64,000 bases of DNA from JACRCT01 sp049841135 (lineage in GTDB: Bacteria; Myxococcota; Myxococcia; Myxococcales; UBA5297): assembly GCA_049841135.1 (NCBI GenBank), contig JASGHK010000005.1:2356001-2420000 (forward strand). Reading direction: 5' to 3'. The position numbers were made by a program, and so were the translations under genes. Numbering within the stretch: position 1 is the first letter of the stretch; each line of letters opens with the position of its first letter. This document shows, piece by piece, positions 43,701-52,219 of the stretch. The notes beneath the pieces were generated by a model, which ran no database searches, was not told the DNA's origin, and saw only the letters and a program-made list of their open reading frames with translations.

Positions 43701-46700
43701 TCAGAGGCGGTAGCCCACCGTGAGCTCCACGTAGTCGGTGGAGACCTCGCAGACCGAGCCGCCGTTGGGCGCGGCCGGTCCGACCGCGGCGGCAAGCTCC
43801 TCGCCAGGCCCCAAGAAGAGTCGACGGGCCGCGCCCAGATCGGACGCGGACCACTCGAACCTCCCCGGGCCGGCGGCATCGGGGACCATGGCGAGGGGAA
43901 CGAAGGCGTTGGAGTCCCAGACCCAGAAGGCCGGCGAGACCGCGGCGCCGGCGCAGCGTGCGTTGGCTGCCCAGCGCAGCTGCACCTTCTGCAGGTCGAG
44001 GAACTGGGCGTTCTCCGCTCCGCTGGCGGCGAAGCGCACCCGCGCCACCTGGGCCGGACGCGCGTCGGCGCCGCCGTTCCAGAGCCACAGCCGCGAATCG
44101 GCGCCGAACAGCGCGACCTGCCTACGGCTCTCGATCCACGCCGCCGGCTGCCGGGCCGTGGGCCCCGGCGAGCCGTCGCCCATCGGATTGGCCTGGCCGC
44201 GGTTGACCCAGCCCTGTCCGTCGAGCTCCAAGACATCGTCCAGCAGGAAGCTCGCGCCTCCGGGCGGTGCGCCATCCCCGCCGATGACCATGAGCCGCCC
44301 ACGAGCGGCGTCGTAGGCCGCCGCGGCCCCGGCCCTCGGACCCGGCCCGCTCGGCCCAGCCGTCCAGGCGCTCCCGTCGTAGAACCAGACGTCCTGGAGC
44401 GTCTGGCTGTCGTCACGGCCGGCGACGATCACCACGCCCCTGGCCGGGTCGTAGGCCGCCGCGTGCAGGTAGCGCCCGGGCGGAGGCGTGGCCCCCTTGT
44501 CGCTGCGCCAGCCGGTCGGCTCGAGCACCCAGGTCTCGGCGCTCGGCCCGTTCAGCGACTCTCCGCCGAAGAGCACCAGGCCCAGGTTCGGCACCGCGGT
44601 GAGGGAGTGGCCCCAGCGCGCCGTCGGGGCGAGGGTCGAGCTGACGGGAGTCCAGGTCGCTCCGTCCCACTCCCAGCAGTCCCCGAAGCTGATGGTGGTG
44701 CCCAGGTCGTCGTCGTCGATGCCGCCGAACATCACGACCGTTTCGCGCTCCGGGTCATAGGCCATGGCGCAGTACTCGCGCCCGGTGGGCCCGCTGGTCC
44801 GCGGGAACCGGCGCCACGTCGCGCCGTCCCACTCCCAGGTGTCGGACCGCGACCGCGACCCGGAGACCGAAGGTGTCAGGCCGCCGAAGATCACGAGCCG
44901 CTCGCGACCCGGGTCGTACGCCATGCACGCTCCGCTGAGCACCTCGGGCGAGCCGGAGGTGGCCGGCTGCGGCGTGCACTGCGTCCACTCCGCGCCGTCC
45001 CAGGTCCAGACGTCGCCCAGGACCGACGCGCCGCCCGACGTCGCGCCCCCGAAGAGCACCGTCTCGCCGCCGGCGCCCGCGAAGGCCAGGCCGAAGGTCT
45101 TTCTCGCCGCGGGGGCGACGGCGGGATGCGCCTTGGCCCAGCTCGTCCCGTCCCACTCCCAGGTGTCGCCGGCGACCGCCACGCCCGCCGTGCCGCCGAA
45201 GAGCACGCTGCGGCCGCGCGCCGCGTCGTACGCCAGGGCCGCCTGCTGCGCCGGTGCCGGGTTGCCATCCAGCTCCGGATCCGTCGGCGTCCGCAGCGCC
45301 CAGCTCAAGCCGTCGTACTCCCAGGTCTGGCCGTTGATGCCCAGGCCCACCTCGTAGCCGCCGAACAGCACGACCACCTTGCGCACCCGGTCCCAGGCCG
45401 CCGACGCGTAGCTGCGAGCACCGGGATCCCCGTCCTTCTCGGGGTCGTCGACAGTCCTTTGCTTCCACTCCACGCCGTCCCACTCCCAGGTGTCGTCGAC
45501 GGGTCCGCCCTGCGTGTCGCCGCCGACGAGCACCGTGCGTCCGCGCTGGGCGTCATAGGCCATGGCGGCCCCGGCGCGGGGCAGGGGCGCCCTCTGCCCG
45601 GTCGGGTCCTCGGGGACGCGCAGCGCCCAGGACTTGCCGTCCCACTCCCAAGTGTCGCCGAGCTTCTGGAACGGGAGGTCGCCGCCGAAGAGCACCACGC
45701 GGCCGCGCGCCTCGTCGTAGGCCATGGAGGGCGCGGTGCGCGGCGAGGGCCGCACGAGCCCGGTCGGGTCGGCCTCGGCCAGCACGCCCCAGGACGCGCC
45801 GTCGAAGCCCCAGGTGACCCCGTCGCGGTCGGCGCTGCCGAAGACGATCGTCAGGCCGTGGCCGGCGTCGTAGGCCATGCCCAGCTCGGCGCGCGGCGAC
45901 GGGGAGAGCCCCAGCCCGCCGCGAGGGCTCCAGTCTCCGGCCCCGCTCGTCGTGAGCGCGACCGCGTCTCGGGTCGCGACCTGGACCGCCGCCTTGCTGG
46001 ACACCGCCAGCGCGTCGGGCTGCGCGCTGGCCGGCTCGAAGAAGCGGCGCTCCTCGAAGTCGTGGGGGTTCTCGAAGCTGCTGCCGCCCAGCTTGTGGTT
46101 CAGGGTCGCGGTCCAGCTCACCTCGCGCACCGCGAGGGGCGGGGAGCGGTTGCAGGCGCCGTCCAGCGTCTGCACGTAGACCGCGGCGTGGTCGGAGCCG
46201 CTGTAGCCGAGCGCGAAGCCCTGCGCCCCGTAGGCGCCGCGGGCCAGCTCCAGCGCGCGGCCCTCGTCGAAGTCGTCGAGCACGCGCACCTTGGTGCCGG
46301 TGGGGATGAGCGGGTCGGGCTTCCCGCTGACCCTGAAGGCCACCGCGCCCGACTCGTCGCCCCAGGGGAAGCGCTCGTAGAGCACCTGGCCGGGGCTCGA
46401 GACCGCCGGCGCCTCGGGTGGCTCGGTGTCGACCTTCAGCCGGCCCTGGAGCGCGGCGTGGCCGGGGTTGCCCACCTCGTCCTCCAGCGCGATCGACACG
46501 TCGTAGGTCCCGCTCGCGAGCGGCGGGTCGGAGAGATCGAGCGTGTAGACGAAGGAGGTGTGCGAGCTGGTCGACGGGTCGCGCGAGAAGGCGAGCCCCG
46601 CGGCGGACACGGCGGGCTGCCCCGCGGGGGACACGGGCTCGTCGACGGAGAAGTAGAGGCGCGCCCGCGAGGAGTCCGAGAGCGCGTCGACGCTCCACAG

Positions 46701-48170
46701 CGGGCACTGCGTCGCGCCGCCGCCGAAGGACTTGACCACGTAGGCCAGGTCCACGCTGGCGTCGACCACCTTCGGCCCCGTGAAGTCGAGCGTGAGGCTG
46801 GTGCTGGCGTGGCCCGCGTTGCCCGCGGCGTCGACCAGCTCGAGGTAGACCGGCACGGTCCCCTCGTGCTCCGCGCCGCTCACCTCGTAGGTGCAGTCGT
46901 AGCCGCCGTCCGTGGCGGAGGAGCAGAGGGTGACCTCGAACCCGTCGAGCTGGAGCACCTGGCGGACGAACTCACCTTGGCTCGTGAAGTGGATCGCCGC
47001 CAGCCGATGGCCGGCTTTGTCGCTCCGCTTGGGCGTGGTGACGCTCACCGTGGGAACGGGCGCCTTCGTGTCCAGTATCAGGCTCGCTCCCGGAAGGCGG
47101 ATGGGGTCCGCGGGGTTGCCGGCGAGGTCGACGAGGCCGCCCAGCTCCAGCTCGTACTGGCCATCCTCGTCCTCGGCCACCGTGTGCAGGAACGTGAGGA
47201 CCTGGGGCTGCTGCTCGCCGGGCGCGAAGGAGATCCGCCGGTCCTGGGACACCGCCTCCAGGGTCGCGCCGTCCTTCACGCGCTCCAGCAGCTGGATCTG
47301 CACTGCCACCGCGCGCCCTGCGCCCGCCACCTGGGGCATCACGTCGGCTGCGTAGACCGAAGGCTCGCTGCGGTCGATGCCGACCTGGCCCAGCTCGAGC
47401 ACCGCGGAGGGATTTCCAGCCGAGTCCAGGGCGCTGGCGCGCACCGACCACGAGCCCTCCGCCTCGTCCTCGCCGACCGTGTACGAGAAGGTGTAGCCGT
47501 GCGTCGCCAGGTCTTCGTGGGTCATGGTCCAGGCCTTCGCAGCCCCTCCCGCTCCAGCGCCGTCCGCGGGCGCCATCTCCACCGTCGGCGCCGCGCGCAG
47601 CGCCTCGCTCGCCGCCAGCGAGACCGTGACCACGCCGCCCCGCGCGACGCGCAGCGGGGTGACCGCGCCGATGGGAATGAGCCTGGGCGCCGTGAAGTCG
47701 AACCTGGCTGAGCCGGCCGCGAGCCCGGCCGCTGCGTTCCCGGCCTGGTCGACCAGTTCCACCGTCACCGCGACCGGTACGCCTTCGGGCACGGTCGGCG
47801 CGACCTTCCAGGAGTAGGTGAGCTGCATCCCGTCGGCGCTGGCCTGAGTCTGCGCCAGCCCCTGGTCGCCGACGCGGACGACCGGGGCGAAGAAGAGCGG
47901 CTCGGTGACCGAGAACGACACGGTGAGGTCGTCGCCGGCCTTGGCCACCTCCGGGCGGATCTGCGGGATGCCCACGAGCGCCGGCGGGGTGCGGTCCGAG
48001 TTGCTGCGCGGGACGCAGCGGGAGATCGCCGGGCGGCACTCCGACTCCGGAGGGCACTCGCCGGCGGAGGTGCACGTCACCTGTGCGCCCGGAGGCAGCT
48101 CGAAGCGCGGCCCGCAGGCGAGCGCGGACCACGCCACGAAGGCGAGTGCGACGGACCGGAAACCGGGCAT
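43701..48170 (-). CDS. Giant Ig-like/Kelch beta-propeller lipoprotein
   Basis: ATG 48170 follows AGGAG at nine bases; the in-frame codons above it are not needed. The 1489-residue protein starts with a lipoprotein signal (SVALAFVAWSALAC) and a Cys pair block (CTSAGECPPESEC). About 550 residues of tandem Ig-like domains follow (DFTAPRLIPIG, TYSWKVAP and FSYTVGEDE patterns with DxAGN turns). A galactose-oxidase/Kelch region then has roughly ten blades with the signature AMAYDxxRGRxVLFGG and DTWEWDG. The C-terminal 150 residues form another beta-rich domain. It should be on the cell surface and act in adhesion or glycan binding. No catalytic radical site of galactose oxidase was seen. It has its own transcription unit. 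Confidence 0.85.
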   Translation of the reverse strand: MPGFRSVALAFVAWSALACGPRFELPPGAQVTCTSAGECPPESECRPAISRCVPRSNSDRTPPALVGIPQIRPEVAKAGDDLTVSFSVTEPLFFAPVVRVGDQGLAQTQASADGMQLTYSWKVAPTVPEGVPVAVTVELVDQAGNAAAGLAAGSARFDFTAPRLIPIGAVTPLRVARGGVVTVSLAASEALRAAPTVEMAPADGAGAGGAAKAWTMTHEDLATHGYTFSYTVGEDEAEGSWSVRASALDSAGNPSAVLELGQVGIDRSEPSVYAADVMPQVAGAGRAVAVQIQLLERVKDGATLEAVSQDRRISFAPGEQQPQVLTFLHTVAEDEDGQYELELGGLVDLAGNPADPIRLPGASLILDTKAPVPTVSVTTPKRSDKAGHRLAAIHFTSQGEFVRQVLQLDGFEVTLCSSATDGGYDCTYEVSGAEHEGTVPVYLELVDAAGNAGHASTSLTLDFTGPKVVDASVDLAYVVKSFGGGATQCPLWSVDALSDSSRARLYFSVDEPVSPAGQPAVSAAGLAFSRDPSTSSHTSFVYTLDLSDPPLASGTYDVSIALEDEVGNPGHAALQGRLKVDTEPPEAPAVSSPGQVLYERFPWGDESGAVAFRVSGKPDPLIPTGTKVRVLDDFDEGRALELARGAYGAQGFALGYSGSDHAAVYVQTLDGACNRSPPLAVREVSWTATLNHKLGGSSFENPHDFEERRFFEPASAQPDALAVSSKAAVQVATRDAVALTTSGAGDWSPRGGLGLSPSPRAELGMAYDAGHGLTIVFGSADRDGVTWGFDGASWGVLAEADPTGLVRPSPRTAPSMAYDEARGRVVLFGGDLPFQKLGDTWEWDGKSWALRVPEDPTGQRAPLPRAGAAMAYDAQRGRTVLVGGDTQGGPVDDTWEWDGVEWKQRTVDDPEKDGDPGARSYASAAWDRVRKVVVLFGGYEVGLGINGQTWEYDGLSWALRTPTDPELDGNPAPAQQAALAYDAARGRSVLFGGTAGVAVAGDTWEWDGTSWAKAHPAVAPAARKTFGLAFAGAGGETVLFGGATSGGASVLGDVWTWDGAEWTQCTPQPATSGSPEVLSGACMAYDPGRERLVIFGGLTPSVSGSRSRSDTWEWDGATWRRFPRTSGPTGREYCAMAYDPERETVVMFGGIDDDDLGTTISFGDCWEWDGATWTPVSSTLAPTARWGHSLTAVPNLGLVLFGGESLNGPSAETWVLEPTGWRSDKGATPPPGRYLHAAAYDPARGVVIVAGRDDSQTLQDVWFYDGSAWTAGPSGPGPRAGAAAAYDAARGRLMVIGGDGAPPGGASFLLDDVLELDGQGWVNRGQANPMGDGSPGPTARQPAAWIESRRQVALFGADSRLWLWNGGADARPAQVARVRFAASGAENAQFLDLQKVQLRWAANARCAGAAVSPAFWVWDSNAFVPLAMVPDAAGPGRFEWSASDLGAARRLFLGPGEELAAAVGPAAPNGGSVCEVSTDYVELTVGYRL

Positions 48171-48498
48171 ACGGATGGACTCCTGCGTTCGCCGGCCAGA
48201 GCCAGCGGTTTGCCTCCCATTGTTACGACGCGAGCCGCGGTCCTGCCCGTCTACGACAGACGCCCTGAAAGCCGGGTCCGAGGGGGAAGCTGCCAAGCCC
48301 CCGATTTTCCTAGGGTGCGGATGCAACATCAATCTGTGACCTGTCGCCAGCGGCTCCGCTTGGTTCAGGGGCTCGCCTGAAAGGCCGGGATGCGACAAAC
48401 CGCGCGGTCGGTCAACAACGGGCTGTCGGCCGTCCTGACCGCGCTCGCGGTCGTCGGTCTGACGAAAGGACACAACCAACTCCGGGGAGGTGCGTGAC
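48171..48498. other. Divergent intergenic region
   Basis: These 328 bases separate the divergent Kelch lipoprotein and lectin-like lipoprotein genes, so both promoters are here. The composition around 48310-48340 is less GC-rich (GCAACATCAATCTGTGACC), a plausible promoter zone. No gene or repeat is seen. Confidence 0.4.
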
Positions 48499-49296
48499 AT
48501 GAAGTTTCCGAGGAAGAGCTTGCTCGCCGCGGCGCTCGCGCTCGCAGCCTGTGGTGGAGCGGCCACGAACGTGGGGACTGGGAAGTCGGCGATCGAGGCG
48601 AGCCAGAGCCCGTGGACGCACTGCGCGCCCGAGGGCGGCACGTGTCTGTTCAACGGGCCGGCCGAGGTCCGCTACGGCGCCAATGGCGTCTACAACGTGA
48701 TGACCTTCGACGGCGGCGCCGTCCGCTGCACCAACGACGTCTTCGGCGACCCGACGCCTGGGGTCATCAAGGATTGCGACATCCGCTGGATGAACCGCCA
48801 AGGCGGCGTGTTCGACTTCTGCGCGATGGAGGGCGGAGCGTGCAGCTTCGAGGGCACCGGCACGGTCCGCTATGGGGCCAATGGCACCTGGGCCTACCGG
48901 AACGTGACCGACGGCACGCCGTGCAACAACGAGGTCTTCGGCGATCCCGTCCCCGGGTTCCGCAAGTCGTGTGAGCTGGCGTGGACGCTCGCTGCTTCGG
49001 AGGGTGGCTACTTCTTCGCGAACTTCTCCCCGAACTCGAGCGTCACCGTTCGCTACGGCTCCGCGGGCTTCTTCAGCTACCAGGAGGTGAGCACCTACTA
49101 CCCGACTCCGTTCTACTGCACCAACGAGACCATGGGCGGCAATCCCCTCCCGGGCTCCATGAAGTTCTGCCTGGTTCCGCAGGCCAACTGCTCGGGCCCG
49201 AATCCGCCTCCCGCCGACTACTACTTCTGCTGCTACTCCGACGAGTGTGGCGAGTGCGCGCGTTGGGAGGTCGACGAGGGCACCTGCAACTTCTGA
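48499..49296 (+). CDS. Lectin-like lipoprotein with three VRYGA repeats
   Basis: The start ATG 48499 has GGGGAGG eight bases upstream; the GTG at 48490 is in frame but overlaps that site. The 265-residue product has a lipoprotein signal (AAALALAAC). Three units follow, each with a sequence such as CxxEGGTCxFxGxxxVRYGANG and CxNxVFGDPxPGxxKxC (about 30-85, 86-145 and 146-210; the third is more divergent). A Cys-rich end has CCYSDECGEC. Such VRYGA modules recur in extracellular carbohydrate-active proteins of Actinobacteria and Myxococcota, where they look like sugar-binding modules, but I know no firm structure. It is followed by a beta-helix lipoprotein gene 108 bases downstream. Confidence 0.78.
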   Translation: MKFPRKSLLAAALALAACGGAATNVGTGKSAIEASQSPWTHCAPEGGTCLFNGPAEVRYGANGVYNVMTFDGGAVRCTNDVFGDPTPGVIKDCDIRWMNRQGGVFDFCAMEGGACSFEGTGTVRYGANGTWAYRNVTDGTPCNNEVFGDPVPGFRKSCELAWTLAASEGGYFFANFSPNSSVTVRYGSAGFFSYQEVSTYYPTPFYCTNETMGGNPLPGSMKFCLVPQANCSGPNPPPADYYFCCYSDECGECARWEVDEGTCNF

Positions 49297-49404
49297 GGCC
49301 TCGAGGAGCTGAGGCTGTGACCGGCGCCAGGCGGCGTGCCTGGCATCGGTGTCGTCGGATTCGCCGCAAGGTGACCCTCTGCCGGTCCCATCGAGGAGGA
49401 CCCC

Positions 49405-50844
49405 ATGAACCGCTTCTCCTGCTTGGTGTTCCTTGCAGCCTGCCTCCTCGCCGCGGGGTGCAGCGCGCCCGGCGTTCCGAGCGATGCGGGTGCGTCTGCC
49501 GACGCGGCGCAGGCGACCGCCGACGCCTCCGCCCCCGATGCCGAGGCTCCGTCTCCCGCCGACACGGGTGCGCCTCCTGACGCAGGCGTCTCGGGCGTCG
49601 ACGCGCACGTTCCTGGCGACGCGGCGGGACCGATGGCCGGCGATGCGGGCGCAGCGCCCGACGCCGGCCTGGGCGTGATCCACCCGGCGGCTTCGTGCCA
49701 GGCTGCCGACGTCAACGCCGCGCTGGCCCTGGCCGGACCGGGCGACACGGTGACAGTCCCCGCGGGCACCTGCACCTGGAGCACCGCCGAGCCGGTGAGA
49801 ATCCTCAAGGCGGTGACGCTGCAAGGCGCCGGCGTGGACGTCACGCACGTCACCATCGGCGCCGGCGCGGACTACGGCGGTGTCCTCTTCCTCTCCGCGG
49901 ACGGGGCCACGGTCCAGGGCTTCACCTTCGAGAACACCACCGGCAGCTATCCGCTCTACGCCGACACCACCGGGTTCCGCATCACCGGCAACAAGTTCGT
50001 CGGCGCCGGCTACGGCATCGAGGTCATCCACGCCTGGGGGCTCATCGACGCCAACACCTTCGCCCAGACCAGCGGCGAGTTCATCCAGACCATCGGGCCC
50101 TGCGACTCCTGGCAGACCCCCGACAGCTTCGGGACCGCGGACAACGTCTTCATCGAGAACAACCATCTCGCCGGGGGCGGCTACATCACCTGCAACGCCG
50201 ACGCGCGCTGCGTCTTCCGCTTCAACACCATCACCGGGAGCCAGTTCTTCGAAGCCCACCAGAAGTGCACCAACACCAACTACTGCCCGGGTGGCGAGAC
50301 GCACCGCGGGCCCCGCCAGTCCGAGGTCTACGGCAATCTCTGGAGCACCTCCGAGAACTACTTCGACTGGACCGACATCTACGGCGGCACCGCCCGCATC
50401 TTCGACAACCGCATCCTCGTCTCCGCCTACTTGTGGCTGTCGCTCACCGAGTACAGCGCGCAGTGGACCTCGGGGTGCTGGGACTACGCGAAGTGCAACT
50501 GCACCTGGCCGGCCCTGGATCAGGTCGGCGTGGGCATGGATCCGATCGTCGGCGGCTCGGACCCGGTCTACATCTGGAACAACCAGATGGGCCCCGACGT
50601 GGACCACCTCGCCCCGGTGCAGGTCACGGTCGGCTCCGGGGAGCCCTGCGCGGTCGATGGGCAGTGCGGTGCCGGGTTCTCCATGAGCACGCTCATCGCC
50701 GAGGGCCGCGACTACTTCGTCTCCGCCACCCAGCCCGCGGCCATCGCGGGCTACCGCCCGTTTGCCTGCCCTCATCCACGGACGGGGCTCAAAGGCACGT
50801 GCGATTCGTCGAAGCCCGGGCAGGCGGGGTACCTCAAACCCTGA
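49405..50844 (+). CDS. Beta-helix lipoprotein with long Asp/Ala linker
   Basis: ATG 49405 has GAGGAGG upstream. The 479-residue product opens with a lipoprotein signal (LVFLAACLLAAGC), an Asp/Ala/Pro linker of about 70 residues (DASAPDAEAPSPADTG and so on), and a right-handed beta-helix domain: ADVNAALALAGPGDTVTVP, TCTWSTAEPVRILKAVTLQG, then GFTFENTTG, FRITGNKFVG, and DTNTFAQTS-like coils. It has eight or more Cys. It is the third protein of this design in the window (with 2649-4176 and 15146-17113), and likely a polysaccharide lyase or binding protein. The coupling to the lectin-like gene upstream fits a glycan-directed unit. Confidence 0.83.
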   Translation: MNRFSCLVFLAACLLAAGCSAPGVPSDAGASADAAQATADASAPDAEAPSPADTGAPPDAGVSGVDAHVPGDAAGPMAGDAGAAPDAGLGVIHPAASCQAADVNAALALAGPGDTVTVPAGTCTWSTAEPVRILKAVTLQGAGVDVTHVTIGAGADYGGVLFLSADGATVQGFTFENTTGSYPLYADTTGFRITGNKFVGAGYGIEVIHAWGLIDANTFAQTSGEFIQTIGPCDSWQTPDSFGTADNVFIENNHLAGGGYITCNADARCVFRFNTITGSQFFEAHQKCTNTNYCPGGETHRGPRQSEVYGNLWSTSENYFDWTDIYGGTARIFDNRILVSAYLWLSLTEYSAQWTSGCWDYAKCNCTWPALDQVGVGMDPIVGGSDPVYIWNNQMGPDVDHLAPVQVTVGSGEPCAVDGQCGAGFSMSTLIAEGRDYFVSATQPAAIAGYRPFACPHPRTGLKGTCDSSKPGQAGYLKP

Positions 50845-50849
50845 CAGCG

Positions 50850-51184
50850 AGCGAGGTGCGCGGCTGACGGGGAACTGGCTCAGCAGCCAGGCCAGCACGG
50901 CGGGGTCCTTCCTGGACGGTCTCGACCGCCAGCCCGCACGCACTCGCCGCTCGAGGCAAGCCGAATACAAGGGCGCGCATCTCAGGCGCGTCGCGGCAGA
51001 ACAGCTCAGCGCGGCCCCGCCCGCGAGCCCGGCAGCCCGCGACGCGTTGGCGAAGAGGATGCCCGCCTGCCGGCCCAGCGCGGAGAGCAGCGGCAGCTCG
51101 GCAGGGCCGAAGCGAGGGCGGGTGCCGCGGTTCTCCAGCGCGAGCCCGGCAACAACGATCTGTCGCCTTGGCGGAGAAGATTTC
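50850..51184 (-). pseudogene. Orphan GAF-like fragment
   Basis: In one minus-strand frame the sequence reads IVVAGLALENRGTRPRFGPA, ELPLLSALGRQAGILFANAS, which matches the end of a GAF domain (LxxENRxxRxxFGxxELxLLxxLAxQAxIAxxNA). A stop codon lies directly upstream (about 51185) and no start or further kinase domain follows; the frame then becomes Arg-rich. It is likely a decayed piece of a sensor kinase or GAF-containing regulator. This fills the 345-base gap between the beta-helix and the gene at 51190. Confidence 0.4.
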
Positions 51185-51189
51185 TAGCT

Positions 51190-52173
51190 TCACTTCTTCC
51201 GCGGAGAGGACCTCGTTGGAGGGGGCGCCTTGCGCGGGGTGAGCTGCAGCGTCGCCTTCACTGCCAGGTCGAAGGAGCGCGGCATCAAGTGGGCTCCGTC
51301 CACCGCGCCGCACAGCATGAACCCCAGGCTCTGCCCGTGTAGTGCCTGCGGCCCTTCGACGAGCTTGCTGAAGCCGCGGGTCCCGGTCCCGTAGGCGGCG
51401 TTGACGAACTCCACGGTGAAGGAGTGCGCGCCGAGCGAGGCGGGCAGCTGCTCGTACTCGTCGAGCAGGTACTCGAGCCGCCGGCCGATCGCCGCCTCGG
51501 CCACGGCGGTCCACAGGGGAGCTTCGGGCGTCACGCGGACGGACTGGAGGCGCACCTCCCAGCGTGAATCGCGGCGCGTTCGGGGTCCGAGCTGGGCGGC
51601 CTGCTGGGAGAAGCCGTGGCGGACGAGGGAGCGCAGCGCGCTGCGCCACACCCGCTCCTTGACCTCCCAGGTGATGCCGTCGTCGAAGGTGCCGCCCCGG
51701 CTCAGTCCCGTCGCGGCATCCACAAGCCACAAGCCGGTCGTCACCTTGATCAAGTCGACGACCGTGTCTTGCGAGAGCGGGGCCTGGCGGCGGTAGCGGT
51801 CGAAGGCGTCCGCGTCGAGGTACAGCACGCTGCGCACCGTCCCGTCGGCGGCGGTGAACGCCAGGTGGACCGCGTCGTCGACGAAGTGCGCGGGGACCAC
51901 GAAGAGCGTGGGCAGCGCCGCGCCGTCGCCGTCCGCGACCGGCGGACAGCCGTCGATGCACAGCGCATTCTTCAGGGGCTCCAGCCGCTCGACCCGGTCG
52001 GCGACACACACCTTCTCCTGCACCAGCGCCGCGTCCAGCGCCTTCTTGGTCCAGGTGCACTGCTCGGGCTCGGTCCAGCGGCAGTCGAGGACGACGCGGA
52101 GGTCGCGAGGCGTCGGCGCAGCGACCGGCGCGGGGGCGGCGGCGAGGAGCGAGGCCAGGAGCGCGAGGAGCAT
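51190..52173 (-). CDS. Exported hypothetical protein
   Basis: The 327-residue product starts with a short signal peptide (MLLALLASLLAAAPAPVAA). The mature part reads LRVVLDCRWTEPEQCTWTKK, then LPTLFVVPAHFVDDAVHLAF and VRSVLYLDADAFDRY, a segment AALGHGFSQQ-like, and RLEYLLDEYEQLPASLG. It has six Cys, two of them in CIDGCPPVADGD. The pattern recalls periplasmic TolB/DUF-type proteins with a receptor-like fold, but I cannot name a family. The frame is intact. It is 46 bases downstream of the WD40-like gene on the same strand, so the two may form an operon. Confidence 0.65.
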   Translation of the reverse strand: MLLALLASLLAAAPAPVAAPTPRDLRVVLDCRWTEPEQCTWTKKALDAALVQEKVCVADRVERLEPLKNALCIDGCPPVADGDGAALPTLFVVPAHFVDDAVHLAFTAADGTVRSVLYLDADAFDRYRRQAPLSQDTVVDLIKVTTGLWLVDAATGLSRGGTFDDGITWEVKERVWRSALRSLVRHGFSQQAAQLGPRTRRDSRWEVRLQSVRVTPEAPLWTAVAEAAIGRRLEYLLDEYEQLPASLGAHSFTVEFVNAAYGTGTRGFSKLVEGPQALHGQSLGFMLCGAVDGAHLMPRSFDLAVKATLQLTPRKAPPPTRSSPRKK

Positions 52174-52219
52174 GACGCTACTCTCGTCGCTCTGGCGGCG
52201 GCCCTACAAGGTGGCTCGC

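Noticed and set aside
43623..47711. A 1362-codon plus-strand open frame opposite the Kelch lipoprotein
   Set aside because: It is rich in Arg, Gly, Ala and Val without domains, and the minus-strand frame has clear Kelch and Ig-like motifs.
48412..50970. An 852-codon minus-strand frame across two lipoprotein genes
   Set aside because: It is antisense to two plus-strand genes with signal peptides and good ribosome sites. Only the terminal part near 50970 overlaps the GAF-like fragment.
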